From Alistipes shahii WAL 8301 (GTDB lineage Bacteria; Bacteroidota; Bacteroidia; Bacteroidales; Rikenellaceae): a DNA stretch of 64,000 bases. Below, piece after piece: positions 16,384 through 24,309 of the stretch; positions within the stretch are counted from its first letter, which is position 1; each line of letters begins with the position of its first letter. Made by a program: the position numbers and the translations under genes. Below the pieces are notes generated by a model, which was not told the origin of the DNA, did no database searches, and worked only from the letters and a program-made list of their open reading frames with translations. Where the stretch lies: contig NZ_CP102253.1 in assembly GCF_025145845.1 (NCBI RefSeq), forward strand, positions 3,224,001 through 3,288,000, read 5' to 3'.

Positions 16384-17751
16384 CTATTCTGTGAAAAGCG
16401 CCTTCGGGAGCTGGTCGACGCTGTTTATCGGGACTACCTCGATGCCTTTGGGACGCTTGCCGCCTTTGGCCAGATAGCCCGACACGATGATGCGCCTGAA
16501 TCCGAGCCTTGCGGCCTCGCTGATGCGCTGTTCGGTGCGGGGCGCGGGGCGCACTTCGCCCGACAGGCCTATTTCGCCGGCGCAGCAGACCCCCTCGGCC
16601 ACGGGACGGTCGTAGTAGGACGAGATCACCGCCGCCACGACCGCGAGGTCCAGCCCCGGGTCCGCGACCTTGAATCCGCCCGCGAAATTCAGGAAAACGT
16701 CTTTCTGGAACATCTTCATCCCCACGCGCTTCTCCAGCACGGCCAGCAGCATGTTCATGCGCCGTGCGTCGTATCCGGTCGTCGAACGCTGGGGCGTGCC
16801 GTACGCCGCACCGCTCACCAGCGCCTGCACCTCGATCAGGTAGGGCCTCACGCCGTCGGCCGACGCCCCCACGGCGATGCCGCTCAACGGCTCCTCATAG
16901 TGCGTCAGCAGGATTTCCGACGGATTGTCAACCCCCCGCAGTCCGGCGTCGAGCATCTCGAAGACCCCGATTTCGAACGTCGCTCCGAACCGGTTCTTGA
17001 TGCCCCGCAGGATGCGGTAGATGTTGTTGCTGTCGCCCTCGAACTGCAACACCACGTCGACGATGTGTTCGAGTATCTTGGGACCGGCTATCGAGCCGTC
17101 CTTGGTGATGTGGCCGATGATGAAGATCGACGTTCCGGTCGATTTGGCGTATTTCAGAAGCGTCGCCGCGCATTCGCGGATCTGCGACACGCTTCCCGCC
17201 GACGAGTCCAGGAGGTCGGTGTAAATCGTCTGTATCGAGTCGATCACCACCAGGTCGGGACGGTGCTCGGCGATCTGCGCCACGATGTTTTCCAGCAGCG
17301 TTTCGGGATAGATCAGGCACTCGTCGTTGCCGATGCCGATGCGCGCGGCGCGCATCTTGATCTGCTCGGCCGACTCCTCGCCCGAGACGTAGAGGGTTTT
17401 CAGTCCGTTCGCCGCCAGCGCGATTTGCAGCGAGAGGGTCGATTTGCCGATTCCCGGCTCGCCGCCCACGAGGACCAGCGACCCCGGGACCATCCCGCCG
17501 CCCAACACGCGGTTTACCTCGGCGTTTCCCAGATCGAGGCGGACGTGCTCGCTTTCGCGGATGTCCCTCACGCGCTGAGGCTTCGCCGCGGGCAGGGGAC
17601 CCGCCGCGACCGCCGGGACCGAACCGCTCTCGCGGGCGATGATCTCCTCGGCGAACGTGTTCCATTCGCCGCACGAGGGGCAGCGTCCCAGCCATTTCGG
17701 GGCTTCGAACCCGCAGTTTTTGCAGAAAAATGCCTTTTTGACCTTTGCCAT
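16384..17751 (-). CDS. radA: DNA repair protein RadA
   Basis: A 455-residue RecA-like ATPase that drives branch migration during recombination and repair. It has the N-terminal zinc finger (C10, C13, C24, C27), Walker A GGEPGIGKST (residues 96-105), Walker B-like LVVIDSIQT, the RadA-specific KNRFG motif (RGIKNRFGATFEIG) and a C-terminal Lon-like domain (FLNFAGGFKVADPGLDLAVVAA). Length and architecture are standard. It starts eight bases after the lipoprotein gene and is probably the last gene of the operon that begins with the LytM gene. Confidence 0.97.
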   Translation of the reverse strand: MAKVKKAFFCKNCGFEAPKWLGRCPSCGEWNTFAEEIIARESGSVPAVAAGPLPAAKPQRVRDIRESEHVRLDLGNAEVNRVLGGGMVPGSLVLVGGEPGIGKSTLSLQIALAANGLKTLYVSGEESAEQIKMRAARIGIGNDECLIYPETLLENIVAQIAEHRPDLVVIDSIQTIYTDLLDSSAGSVSQIRECAATLLKYAKSTGTSIFIIGHITKDGSIAGPKILEHIVDVVLQFEGDSNNIYRILRGIKNRFGATFEIGVFEMLDAGLRGVDNPSEILLTHYEEPLSGIAVGASADGVRPYLIEVQALVSGAAYGTPQRSTTGYDARRMNMLLAVLEKRVGMKMFQKDVFLNFAGGFKVADPGLDLAVVAAVISSYYDRPVAEGVCCAGEIGLSGEVRPAPRTEQRISEAARLGFRRIIVSGYLAKGGKRPKGIEVVPINSVDQLPKALFTE

Positions 17752-17759
17752 ACGTCCTC

Positions 17760-18347
17760 CTATTTTGCGTTTGCCGAGGTGTACTCCCGGCGCACGGCCT
17801 TCGTGATTCCGGCCTCGGGGTAGAGAGCTTGGTACTCTTCGGTCAGGTCGACCGTCAGGAGGGTCTTGCTCGTGCCGTCCTCGGCCTTGTAGGCCGAGAC
17901 GGCGCAGGTGTACTTCATCGCCGGTTCCGGACAGTAGACGAGGATGTCGGTTGCGCCCGGGTCCTTGAAGAAGACGCCCCGCACCCGGTCCGCCTCCGCC
18001 GTCTGTCTGATCCGGAGGCGCCCGCCGTTGTATTTGGTGAATTCCAGCACGTAGCTTCCGCCCGCCTTCACGGGAGCCGCCGCTTCGATCTCCTCTCTGA
18101 TCCGTTCGACCACGGGGTCCGTTTCGTTTTCCCCTGCCTTCGTCTCCGGTTCCGTGGGATCGGTGGGGTTCGTGGGATCTGTTGGATCGGTGGGGTCGGT
18201 GGGGCCCGGTTCGGGGTCCGGGAGGGTGATTTCGGCCTCGACGCGCACGACGGGATAAACCGCCGTGTAAAATGCGTCGGAATCGTCTCCGCAGGCGGCT
18301 GCCAGCAACAGCAGGCAGGCCGTGCCGTATTTCAGTTGTTTCATCAT
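17760..18347 (-). CDS. Lipoprotein with a Pro-Thr-Asp repeat linker
   Basis: A 195-residue protein with a lipoprotein signal (LLLLAAAC, Cys19), so it is anchored in a membrane with its body outside the cytoplasm. After about 25 residues comes a linker of repeated PTD triplets (roughly residues 50-66) encoded by nine-base repeats, then a compact C-terminal domain (SYVLEFTKYNGGRLRIRQTAEADRVRGVFF). I do not recognise the domain. The start overlaps the LUD stop (ATGATG), so the two are probably co-translated. Confidence 0.75.
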   Translation of the reverse strand: MMKQLKYGTACLLLLAAACGDDSDAFYTAVYPVVRVEAEITLPDPEPGPTDPTDPTDPTNPTDPTEPETKAGENETDPVVERIREEIEAAAPVKAGGSYVLEFTKYNGGRLRIRQTAEADRVRGVFFKDPGATDILVYCPEPAMKYTCAVSAYKAEDGTSKTLLTVDLTEEYQALYPEAGITKAVRREYTSANAK

Positions 18348-18985
18348 AATCCGGAATCTTCGTCGATCAGTATTACCAACACCCGTTTGTCGGGCCAGCA
18401 TCGCAGCATTTCCATCCGGGTGTTGCAGATGCGGTCCTGCGAGTTGCAGTCCGCGCAGACGCCCGTTTTGGCGCAAGGGGTGCGGAATCCGGGGTGTCGC
18501 GCGACGTTCTGCGGGGCGGCGATCCGGCGGATGCGCTCCTCGGCCTCGTCGCGGTCGGCCACGATCTTGTTGCGTCCGGCCACGATGATCACCTTCCGGG
18601 GGCCGAATGCCACCGGTGCGATGCGGTTGCCCACCTTGTCCAGCCAGTGCAGTGTTCCCTGCTCCGTCACGGCGTTCACGCCCGTGATGAAAAGGTCCGA
18701 CAACAGCGCGCGGCGGCGGATTTCCAGCCGCTCCTCGTAGGGCTTCGAGGCGTCGAACCCGTCGAGCAGCGTCAGCCGCCCGTTGCTCCGCAGCCACTCG
18801 ACGATGCCCGTTCCGCGCATCGTCATGGAGTCGCCGAACGACACGAGTTGCGGGTTTTCGGCCTCCACGACGGCCTTCATCAGGGCGAAGGCCGCTTCGG
18901 CGTCCTTCACCACCTCGGCCTCGAAACGGTGTCTCCGCAGCGCCGCGGCGCAGGCTTCCGTTTTTTCCGCAGTTCGGTTTGTCAT
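18344..18985 (-). CDS. LUD domain protein (lactate utilisation family)
   Basis: A 213-residue stand-alone LUD (DUF162) protein. VSFGDSMTMRGTGIVEWLR, DLFITGVNAVTEQGTLHWLDKVGNR and KVIIVAGRNKIV are typical of the domain. The C-terminus carries a Cys cluster (PCAKTGVCADCNSQDRIC), as in other single-domain members. The domain is shared with LutB and LutC of lactate oxidation, but no LutA/LutB partner is near, so a lactate role is not supported. Start 18985 chosen at the first ATG after the rseP stop (gap 11 bases). Confidence 0.88.
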   Translation of the reverse strand: MTNRTAEKTEACAAALRRHRFEAEVVKDAEAAFALMKAVVEAENPQLVSFGDSMTMRGTGIVEWLRSNGRLTLLDGFDASKPYEERLEIRRRALLSDLFITGVNAVTEQGTLHWLDKVGNRIAPVAFGPRKVIIVAGRNKIVADRDEAEERIRRIAAPQNVARHPGFRTPCAKTGVCADCNSQDRICNTRMEMLRCWPDKRVLVILIDEDSGL

Positions 18986-18996
18986 CGGCTCCGCAT

Positions 18997-20310
18997 TTAT
19001 TTGATAAAGAACCGGTAAATGTCGTTGCCGTTGGCGTAGAGCAGCAGGAACAGAATGATGATCAGTCCGACATACTGCGCCGCTTCGAGCACCTTGTCGC
19101 TCACCTTGCGGCCCGAGATCATCTCCCAGAAAGTGAAGATCGCGTGCCCGCCGTCGAGTCCCGGGATCGGCAGAATGTTCATCACCGCGAGGATGATCGA
19201 CAGGAAGGCGGTCTTCATCCAGAAGTCCTGCCAGTCCCACGTGGAGGGGAAGATGCTGCCGATGGAGATGAATCCGCCCAGCTCCTCGTACATCTTGGTT
19301 TTGGGCTGCACGATCATCTTCAGCTGGTCCCAGTAGGAGGAGATCACCTTGCCCGTCCTTTGAATACCGGCCGGAATCGCCTCCAGAAACGTATATTTCT
19401 GCGTGCGCAGCGCGAGGCCCTTGCGGATGACTCCGAGCGTGCCGTTCTCCGAGACGGGCGCTTTGAATTCAAAGAGCATGTCCCCTTCCCGCAGGACTGT
19501 CAGCAGCACCGAATCTCCGGCGTGCGCCTTCAGGTATTGGCCGTAGCCCGCAAAGTCGAGACCCGAAACGTTGTCGATGGCTACGATCTCGTCTCCCTTC
19601 CGCAACTGTGCGACGGTCGGGTTTACGACGCTGTCGATCAGAAAGGGGATGCGGGGCAGGAGGAAATTTTCGTATCCCTTCTGCTGGCGCATCGAGATCA
19701 GCTCGTCGAGCGGGAGGATCAGTTCCACCTGCCGTCCGTTGCGTTCGACCACGACGCTGCGGTCGCTTTCGGTGATGATCAGCGAGTTTACGACCTTGTT
19801 GATGTCGTCCGCCTCTTCGCCGTCGATGCTCACCAGCCGGTCTCCGTCGTGGAATCCGAGTTTGTGCCCGGCCTCGTTGAAGTTGTAGCCCCACTTGGCG
19901 TCGGCGTTCGAGAAATAGGTGTCGCCCCACGTGTAGCAGATGCCGATGTAGATGGCCACGGCCAGCACGACGTTCATCACCACGCCGGCGATCATCACCA
20001 GAAAACGCTGCCAGGCGGGTTTGGCGCGGAACTCGTCCTGTTTGACGGGCTGTTTCATCTGTTCCGTGTCCATCGACTCGTCGATCATGCCGGCGATCTT
20101 GACATATCCGCCCAGCGGCAGCCATCCCAGACCGTACTCGGTGTTTCCGCGTTTGAATTTGAACAGCGAGAACCACGGGTCGAAGAAGATGTAGAATTTC
20201 TCGACGCGGATTTTGAACACCCGCGCCATGATGAAGTGACCCATCTCGTGAATGCCTATCAGGATGGTGAAACAGAGGAAGAACTGAATGATTTTTACAA
20301 GAATGTCCAC
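18997..20310 (-). CDS. rseP: Site-2 protease RseP
   Basis: A 437-residue intramembrane zinc metalloprotease that cleaves membrane substrates such as anti-sigma factors and remnant signal peptides. Zinc ligands lie in H21-E-M-G-H25 in the first membrane helix and D386 in NILPIPGLDGGH. Two PDZ-like periplasmic regions lie between (LGFHDGDRLVSIDGEEADD and LRKGDEIVAIDNVSGLD). Four membrane spans are visible. It lies 12 bases after dxr, a pairing that is common in bacteria. Confidence 0.96.
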   Translation of the reverse strand: MDILVKIIQFFLCFTILIGIHEMGHFIMARVFKIRVEKFYIFFDPWFSLFKFKRGNTEYGLGWLPLGGYVKIAGMIDESMDTEQMKQPVKQDEFRAKPAWQRFLVMIAGVVMNVVLAVAIYIGICYTWGDTYFSNADAKWGYNFNEAGHKLGFHDGDRLVSIDGEEADDINKVVNSLIITESDRSVVVERNGRQVELILPLDELISMRQQKGYENFLLPRIPFLIDSVVNPTVAQLRKGDEIVAIDNVSGLDFAGYGQYLKAHAGDSVLLTVLREGDMLFEFKAPVSENGTLGVIRKGLALRTQKYTFLEAIPAGIQRTGKVISSYWDQLKMIVQPKTKMYEELGGFISIGSIFPSTWDWQDFWMKTAFLSIILAVMNILPIPGLDGGHAIFTFWEMISGRKVSDKVLEAAQYVGLIIILFLLLYANGNDIYRFFIK

Positions 20311-20322
20311 AAGCTTTAATTT

Positions 20323-21480
20323 TTAATTTTTTAATTGTAGGAACTCCGCCGCCAGCGCGCGGGCTTCGGCGTTCGCCTCGGCGTAATCGGCCAGGGTGGG
20401 CGAGGGGACGAATGCGGCGTGCTCCAGCGCGTAGCGGATGGCGCGCACGATGTCGAGCCATGCGCATTTGCGGGCGATGAACGCCGCCACGGCCACCTCG
20501 TTGGCGCCGTTCATCGTGCAGGCCGCCGTGCCGCCGCGCCGCAGACAGTCGTAGGCGATGTCGAGCGCCGGGTATTTCGCGCGGTCCACTTCGGCGAAGG
20601 TCAGCTGCGGATGGTTCAGGAAGTTGAACCGCTCGCCGGGACGGTTCGCCCGGTCGGGGTACAGCAGCGCGAAGCTGATCGGCAGGCGCATGTCGGGCGT
20701 TCCGAGCTGGGCCTTGATCGCGCCGTCCTCGAATTCGACCATCGAATGGATGATCGACTGCGGGTGGAGCAACACCGAAATCCGTTCCGCCGGGGTCCCG
20801 AACAGCCAGTGGGCCTCGATCACCTCGAACCCCTTGTTCACGAGCGTCGACGAGTCGATCGTGATCTTCGCGCCCATGTCCCACTGGGGGTGGCGCAGGG
20901 CCTGCTCCACCGTGACGTTCGCCAGCTCTTCGGCCCGGAAGTCGCGGAATGCGCCGCCGCTGCACGTGACGATCAGCCTTCTGACCGGGGCGCGCTCGCC
21001 CACGAGACACTGGAAGATGGCCGAATGTTCCGAGTCGATCGGAATCACCGGGGCTTTCCGCTCCCGGGCCAGCGGCATCACGCAGGCGCCGCCCACCACG
21101 AGCGACTCCTTGTTGGCCAGCGCGAGCTTCTTGCCTGCCTCGATGGCCGCCACCGTGGGAGCGAGTCCGGCGTAGCCCACCAGGGCGTTCACCACCACGT
21201 CCGTGCCGCCTCCGGCCGCGACCTGCGCCACGGCCTCCTCTCCGGCATATACTTTGGTGTCGGTTCCCGCGAGTGCGTCGCGCAGCTGCGCGTAGTGCTG
21301 TTTGTCGGCGATCACCGCCGCGTCGGCGTCGAATTCCCGGGCCTGTCGGGCCAGTCGTTCCCAGTTGCGGTTGGCCGTGAGGACGCGGACCTCGAAGCGG
21401 CCGGGGTTTTCGCGGGCGATGTCGAGCGTCTGCACGCCGATCGAGCCGGTCGAACCCAGTATTGCGAGTCTTTGTTTCAT
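20323..21480 (-). CDS. dxr: 1-deoxy-D-xylulose 5-phosphate reductoisomerase
   Basis: A 385-residue enzyme of the MEP isoprenoid pathway that turns DXP into MEP with NADPH and a divalent metal. Signatures: NADPH-binding ILGSTGSIGVQTLDI at the N-terminus, ALANKESLVVGG, the metal and substrate segments IPIDSEHSAIFQCL, VTCSGGAFRDF, HPQWDMGAKITIDSSTLVNKG and the flexible-loop end HPQSIIHSMVEFEDG. Full length. It begins seven bases after the LytM gene. Confidence 0.98.
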   Translation of the reverse strand: MKQRLAILGSTGSIGVQTLDIARENPGRFEVRVLTANRNWERLARQAREFDADAAVIADKQHYAQLRDALAGTDTKVYAGEEAVAQVAAGGGTDVVVNALVGYAGLAPTVAAIEAGKKLALANKESLVVGGACVMPLARERKAPVIPIDSEHSAIFQCLVGERAPVRRLIVTCSGGAFRDFRAEELANVTVEQALRHPQWDMGAKITIDSSTLVNKGFEVIEAHWLFGTPAERISVLLHPQSIIHSMVEFEDGAIKAQLGTPDMRLPISFALLYPDRANRPGERFNFLNHPQLTFAEVDRAKYPALDIAYDCLRRGGTAACTMNGANEVAVAAFIARKCAWLDIVRAIRYALEHAAFVPSPTLADYAEANAEARALAAEFLQLKN

Positions 21481-21487
21481 GCGTTTG

Positions 21488-22354
21488 TCAGAAGACGATG
21501 TACCCCTCGGGGTCCACGGGTTTGCCGTTGTTCCAGAGTTCGAATTCGAAGAGCCGGACCTCTCCGTCCTGCACTTCGGCGTTGTAGCCGATCAGTTCGC
21601 CCGAACGGATGGTCTGGCCGGTCGTTACGAGCGACTGCGAGAGGTTCTTGTAGACCGAGATCAGGTTCCCGGCGTGTTGCAGGACCACGATGTAACCCGT
21701 CTCCGGGGTCCAGAGGCTCTGAATCACCGTGCCGTTGTCGATGGCCGTGATGCGGTCGGCGGCGGTCGCGGCGATCTTCACGCCGAAATTTCCCTGCCGG
21801 ATGTCGAATTTTCCGGTTATGATTCCCTCGACGGGCGTCGCCAGCTCGATGGCCTCGCGCACCTGGCGCCGCGAGCCGCCCTGTCCGGCGATGGCGTATT
21901 CGCCGTCGCCCTCCATCTGGGCCCGCAGGAGCGAGTCTTCGTGCGAGGGCATCACCAGCACCTTGCTGATGCGCGACGAGTCCGACGAGGCGAGCACGCG
22001 CGCCACGGGCGTGCGTCCCTCCATGATCAGGGCTATGTTCTCGTTGTAGGTCAGCATGTCGTTCATCATGCGCTCCATCGAGTCGAGCCGGATGATGTTC
22101 TGCACGAGGCTTTCGCGCGAACGGTCGGCCTCGGTGCGGTATCCGGGCAGGAATTCCAGGATGGGGGAGTACGCCACCAGCGACAGCGTGAGGATGAAGA
22201 GCATCAGCATGAACGCCACCAGTCCCGCGAGGATACTCGCCGGCGAGAGGTGCATGTGCCACTCTTCGGTGTTGTCCGTGGCGTTGAGCATGTTGAACCG
22301 GCGTTTGCGGAACAGGCCGCGCCACCATGCCCGTATGGTTTTCAGAAATTTCAT
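21488..22354 (-). CDS. Degenerate M23/LytM-fold envelope protein
   Basis: A 288-residue protein with a basic cytoplasmic end, one membrane helix (about residues 40-62) and a C-terminal LytM-like domain (residues about 173-288). The zinc-binding HxGxD site reads N189-F-G-V-K193, and the HxH site reads L268-F-E270; only H227 remains. It is therefore unlikely to hydrolyse peptidoglycan and may instead bind or activate another enzyme, as EnvC does for amidases (known for that family, inferred here). First gene of the minus-strand operon with dxr and rseP; a -7 box lies 34 bases upstream. Confidence 0.85.
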   Translation of the reverse strand: MKFLKTIRAWWRGLFRKRRFNMLNATDNTEEWHMHLSPASILAGLVAFMLMLFILTLSLVAYSPILEFLPGYRTEADRSRESLVQNIIRLDSMERMMNDMLTYNENIALIMEGRTPVARVLASSDSSRISKVLVMPSHEDSLLRAQMEGDGEYAIAGQGGSRRQVREAIELATPVEGIITGKFDIRQGNFGVKIAATAADRITAIDNGTVIQSLWTPETGYIVVLQHAGNLISVYKNLSQSLVTTGQTIRSGELIGYNAEVQDGEVRLFEFELWNNGKPVDPEGYIVF

Positions 22355-22387
22355 CTCTCCGGGTACGATTTCTCTTTGTTAACCCTA

Positions 22388-22395
22388 CAAAGATA
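22388..22395 (-). promoter_or_regulatory. -7 box for the LytM-dxr-rseP operon
   Basis: Minus strand reads TATCTTTG, an exact consensus match, 34 bases before the LytM start. No clear -33 element at the right distance. Confidence 0.55.
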
Positions 22396-22414
22396 GGCAA
22401 ATTTGCATAAATCC

Positions 22415-22445
22415 TTTGCGGGGCGCGCTTAATTTTTTACCTTTG
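22415..22445 (+). promoter_or_regulatory. Promoter of the nucleotidyltransferase gene
   Basis: TTTG at 22415-22418, 19 bases, TACCTTTG at 22438-22445; start codon 40 bases downstream. Divergent from the LytM promoter. Confidence 0.8.
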
Positions 22446-22484
22446 TGGATGTTTTGAACCAATGTCATAAACAGATAAAATAAC

Positions 22485-23396
22485 ATGGTAAAACCCACAT
22501 TACTGGTACTCGCCGCGGGCATGGGCTCCCGCTACGGGTCGCTCAAACAGATGGACGGTGTCGGTCCCAATAACGAGGCCATCATCGACTATTCGGTCTA
22601 CGACGCCATCCGCGCCGGTTTCGGCAAGGTCGTCTTCGTCATCCGCCACTCCTTCGAGAAGGAGTTCCGCGAGGTCTTCTCGGCCGACCGTTTCGGCGGA
22701 CGCATCGCCGTGGATTTCGTTTTCCAGGAACTCGACTACCTGCCCGAAGGTCTTGCCGTTCCCGAAGGCCGTGTCAAGCCGTGGGGTACGAACCACGCCG
22801 TGATGATGGCAGCCGATGCGGTTCACGAACCCTTCGCCGTGATCAACGCCGACGATTTCTACGGCGCCGAGGCCTATAAGACCATCGGGGACTACCTGGC
22901 GCAGCTCGGCGAGAGCCGCAACAGCTACTGCATGGTCGCTTACGACCTGAACAAGACGCTTTCGGAGAACGGTACGGTCTCGCGCGGCGTCTGCGGCGTC
23001 GATCCGAAAGGCGACCTCACGTCGATGGTCGAGCGGACGCAGATCGAGCGGATGCCCGACGGCCGGATCGTCTTCCACGACAACGGCGCCGACGAGCCTC
23101 TCTCCGAGGACACTCCCGTTTCGATGAACCTCTTCGGCTTCACGCCCGACTTCTTCACCTACTCGAAGGAGTACTTCAAAGTCTGGTTCGAGGCCAACAA
23201 GGACAATATCAAGTCGGAGTTCTACATCCCGACGATGGTCAACAAGCTGATCGGCGACGGCACGGCTACGCTCCGCGTGCTGCGTTCGGCCGCCCAGTGG
23301 CACGGCGTCACCTACAAGGAGGACAAACCCGCGCTGATGGCCGCCATCGAGAAGATGATTGCCGAGGGTAAATATCCCCGGAATCTCTGGGCGTAG
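22485..23396 (+). CDS. Sugar-phosphate nucleotidyltransferase-like protein
   Basis: A 303-residue protein of the NTP_transferase fold. The nucleotide motif is LVLAAGMGSRYGSLKQM at the N-terminus and the metal-binding Asp pair lies in AVINADDFYGAEAY. NGTVSRGVCGVDPKG and VSMNLFGFTPDFF continue the typical sheet. Such enzymes activate sugar phosphates with UTP, dTTP or another NTP. The substrate is not clear, and no sugar-modifying gene is adjacent on this strand, though exopolysaccharide genes follow on the other. It is the only gene of its transcript. Confidence 0.85.
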   Translation: MVKPTLLVLAAGMGSRYGSLKQMDGVGPNNEAIIDYSVYDAIRAGFGKVVFVIRHSFEKEFREVFSADRFGGRIAVDFVFQELDYLPEGLAVPEGRVKPWGTNHAVMMAADAVHEPFAVINADDFYGAEAYKTIGDYLAQLGESRNSYCMVAYDLNKTLSENGTVSRGVCGVDPKGDLTSMVERTQIERMPDGRIVFHDNGADEPLSEDTPVSMNLFGFTPDFFTYSKEYFKVWFEANKDNIKSEFYIPTMVNKLIGDGTATLRVLRSAAQWHGVTYKEDKPALMAAIEKMIAEGKYPRNLWA

Positions 23397-23435
23397 TTTT
23401 CGATTCTCACGGGCATCTTTCGCCCTGCCTTGTCC

Positions 23436-23475
23436 GGCCCGAACGGGAAATACTTCGGTATGTCCCGTCCGGGCC
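23436..23475. repeat. Hairpin A
   Basis: GGCCCGAACGGGA (23436-23448) pairs with TCCCGTCCGGGCC (23463-23475), 12 of 13 positions, with a 14-base loop. Confidence 0.6.
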
Positions 23476-23557
23476 GAACTGCGTTATGGCAAAATCTGCT
23501 CCGCGATAATCAAAAACCTGCTTCTGCTTTAGATGCAGTCATTTCCGTAATTCTCCC

Positions 23558-23604
23558 GAACGGGACGAATGGGACGCACTTGAGTGCTACCCATCCGTCC
23601 CGTT
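23558..23604. repeat. Hairpin B
   Basis: GAACGGGACGAATGGG pairs with CCCATCCGTCCCGTTC at 15 of 16 positions. The loop itself contains GCACT-TG-AGTGC, so nearly the whole stretch can form one rod. It shares GAACGGGA with hairpin A. Confidence 0.65.
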
Positions 23605-23689
23605 CTTCACGATGCCCGGAACTTGCCAGCTCCTATTATCTCTGTCATTATAGGCCTACCTCTGCCTGTTTTTGCCACCGCCTGTATAC

Positions 23690-23830
23690 TTCTGCCCGTC
23701 GCTCCAGCCGCTCCAGCCGCTCTGCCTGCTCTGCCTGCTCTGCCGCTCCAGCCAGCCAGCCTGCCCGCCGCCTGCTCTGCCTGCTCTGCCTGCTCTGCCG
23801 CTCTGCCGCTCTGCCTGCTCCAGTCCGCCT
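23690..23830. repeat. Low-complexity CTCTGCCTG / GCTCCAGCC repeat block
   Basis: Irregular tandem reiteration of CTGCCTGCT, CTCTGCCGCT and CCAGCC units on the plus strand, with almost no A. No regular spacer, so not a CRISPR array. Confidence 0.7.
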
Positions 23831-23837
23831 GCCTGCA

Positions 23838-23871
23838 AAAAAAGCGAGACTTTGAAAAGTCTCGCTTTTTT
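23838..23871. terminator. Strong bidirectional terminator
   Basis: AAAAAAGCGAGACTT pairs perfectly with AAGTCTCGCTTTTTT around TGAA. It can serve the plus-strand transcript from the left and the minus-strand HAD gene from the right. Confidence 0.9.
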
Positions 23872-23917
23872 ATTATCCGGTTTGGGCCTTCGTCAGCCCC
23901 CCCCGACTTTCTGCGCG

Positions 23918-24307
23918 TCAGTCCAGAAAACCTTCCCGGACGAGCTGCTCGCGGATCTTGGCCCAATCGGCCACGGGATGTTTCTCTCCGTCGATGAACC
24001 GCAGCGGACATCCCAGATTGCAGTCGTCGATGTAAAGGTCTGCATGAATCTTCGGCGACGAGGTCCAGCGCTTCTGCGACGGGTTTTCGTTCACGGCGTA
24101 GAGCGGAATGCCCCGGACGCGGAACCATTCCACCGCGCGGTCCAGCAGTTTTCCGTGCCGCATCGAGTAGAGGATCAGTCGGCAACCGTTGTCCGTCAGC
24201 TCTTTCAGCACGGGCGCCGCCCCCGCATCCTCACCGATCTCCGGGTAGGCATGCGTTACGACCGTACCGTCGAAGTCGATGGCTATTGTTGCGTCGTGAA
24301 TGGCCAT
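23918..24307 (-). CDS. Small HAD-superfamily protein (BT0820-like)
   Basis: A 129-residue HAD-fold protein. The nucleophile motif is AIDFDGTVV with D11 and D13, followed by LILYSMRHGKLLDRAVEWF and a short C-terminal core with ADLYIDDCNLGCPL carrying the acidic pair DD. There is no large cap domain. Such small HAD proteins may be phosphatases, but the substrate is unknown. It begins two bases after the BY-kinase stop, so it is probably co-transcribed with the polysaccharide export genes. Confidence 0.82.
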   Translation of the reverse strand: MAIHDATIAIDFDGTVVTHAYPEIGEDAGAAPVLKELTDNGCRLILYSMRHGKLLDRAVEWFRVRGIPLYAVNENPSQKRWTSSPKIHADLYIDDCNLGCPLRFIDGEKHPVADWAKIREQLVREGFLD

Positions 24308-24309
24308 CG

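Larger units (their letters stand above)
23397..23917. other. Gene-free region with hairpins and pyrimidine-rich repeats
   Basis: About 520 bases. It contains two long imperfect hairpins (23436-23475 and 23558-23604), a low-complexity block rich in CTCTGCCTG and GCTCCAGCC units (23690-23830), and a strong terminator (23838-23871). Open frames cross the block on both strands but encode Ser/Cys/Leu or Gln/Ser/Gly repeats with no domain, so I treat them as non-coding. The block plus terminator could be the 3' end of an RNA. Confidence 0.6.

Noticed and set aside
14508..17823. Long plus-strand open frames opposite the epimerase and radA genes
   Set aside because: Both are antisense to well-supported genes and lack domains.
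23690..23830. Possible CRISPR-like array
   Set aside because: Repeat units are short and irregular, without constant spacers, and no cas gene is present.
23430..24185. Open frames across the CTCTGCCTG block
   Set aside because: They encode only simple repeats of Leu/Cys/Ser or Gly/Arg/Gln and stop at the terminator; no start signal or homologous domain seen.
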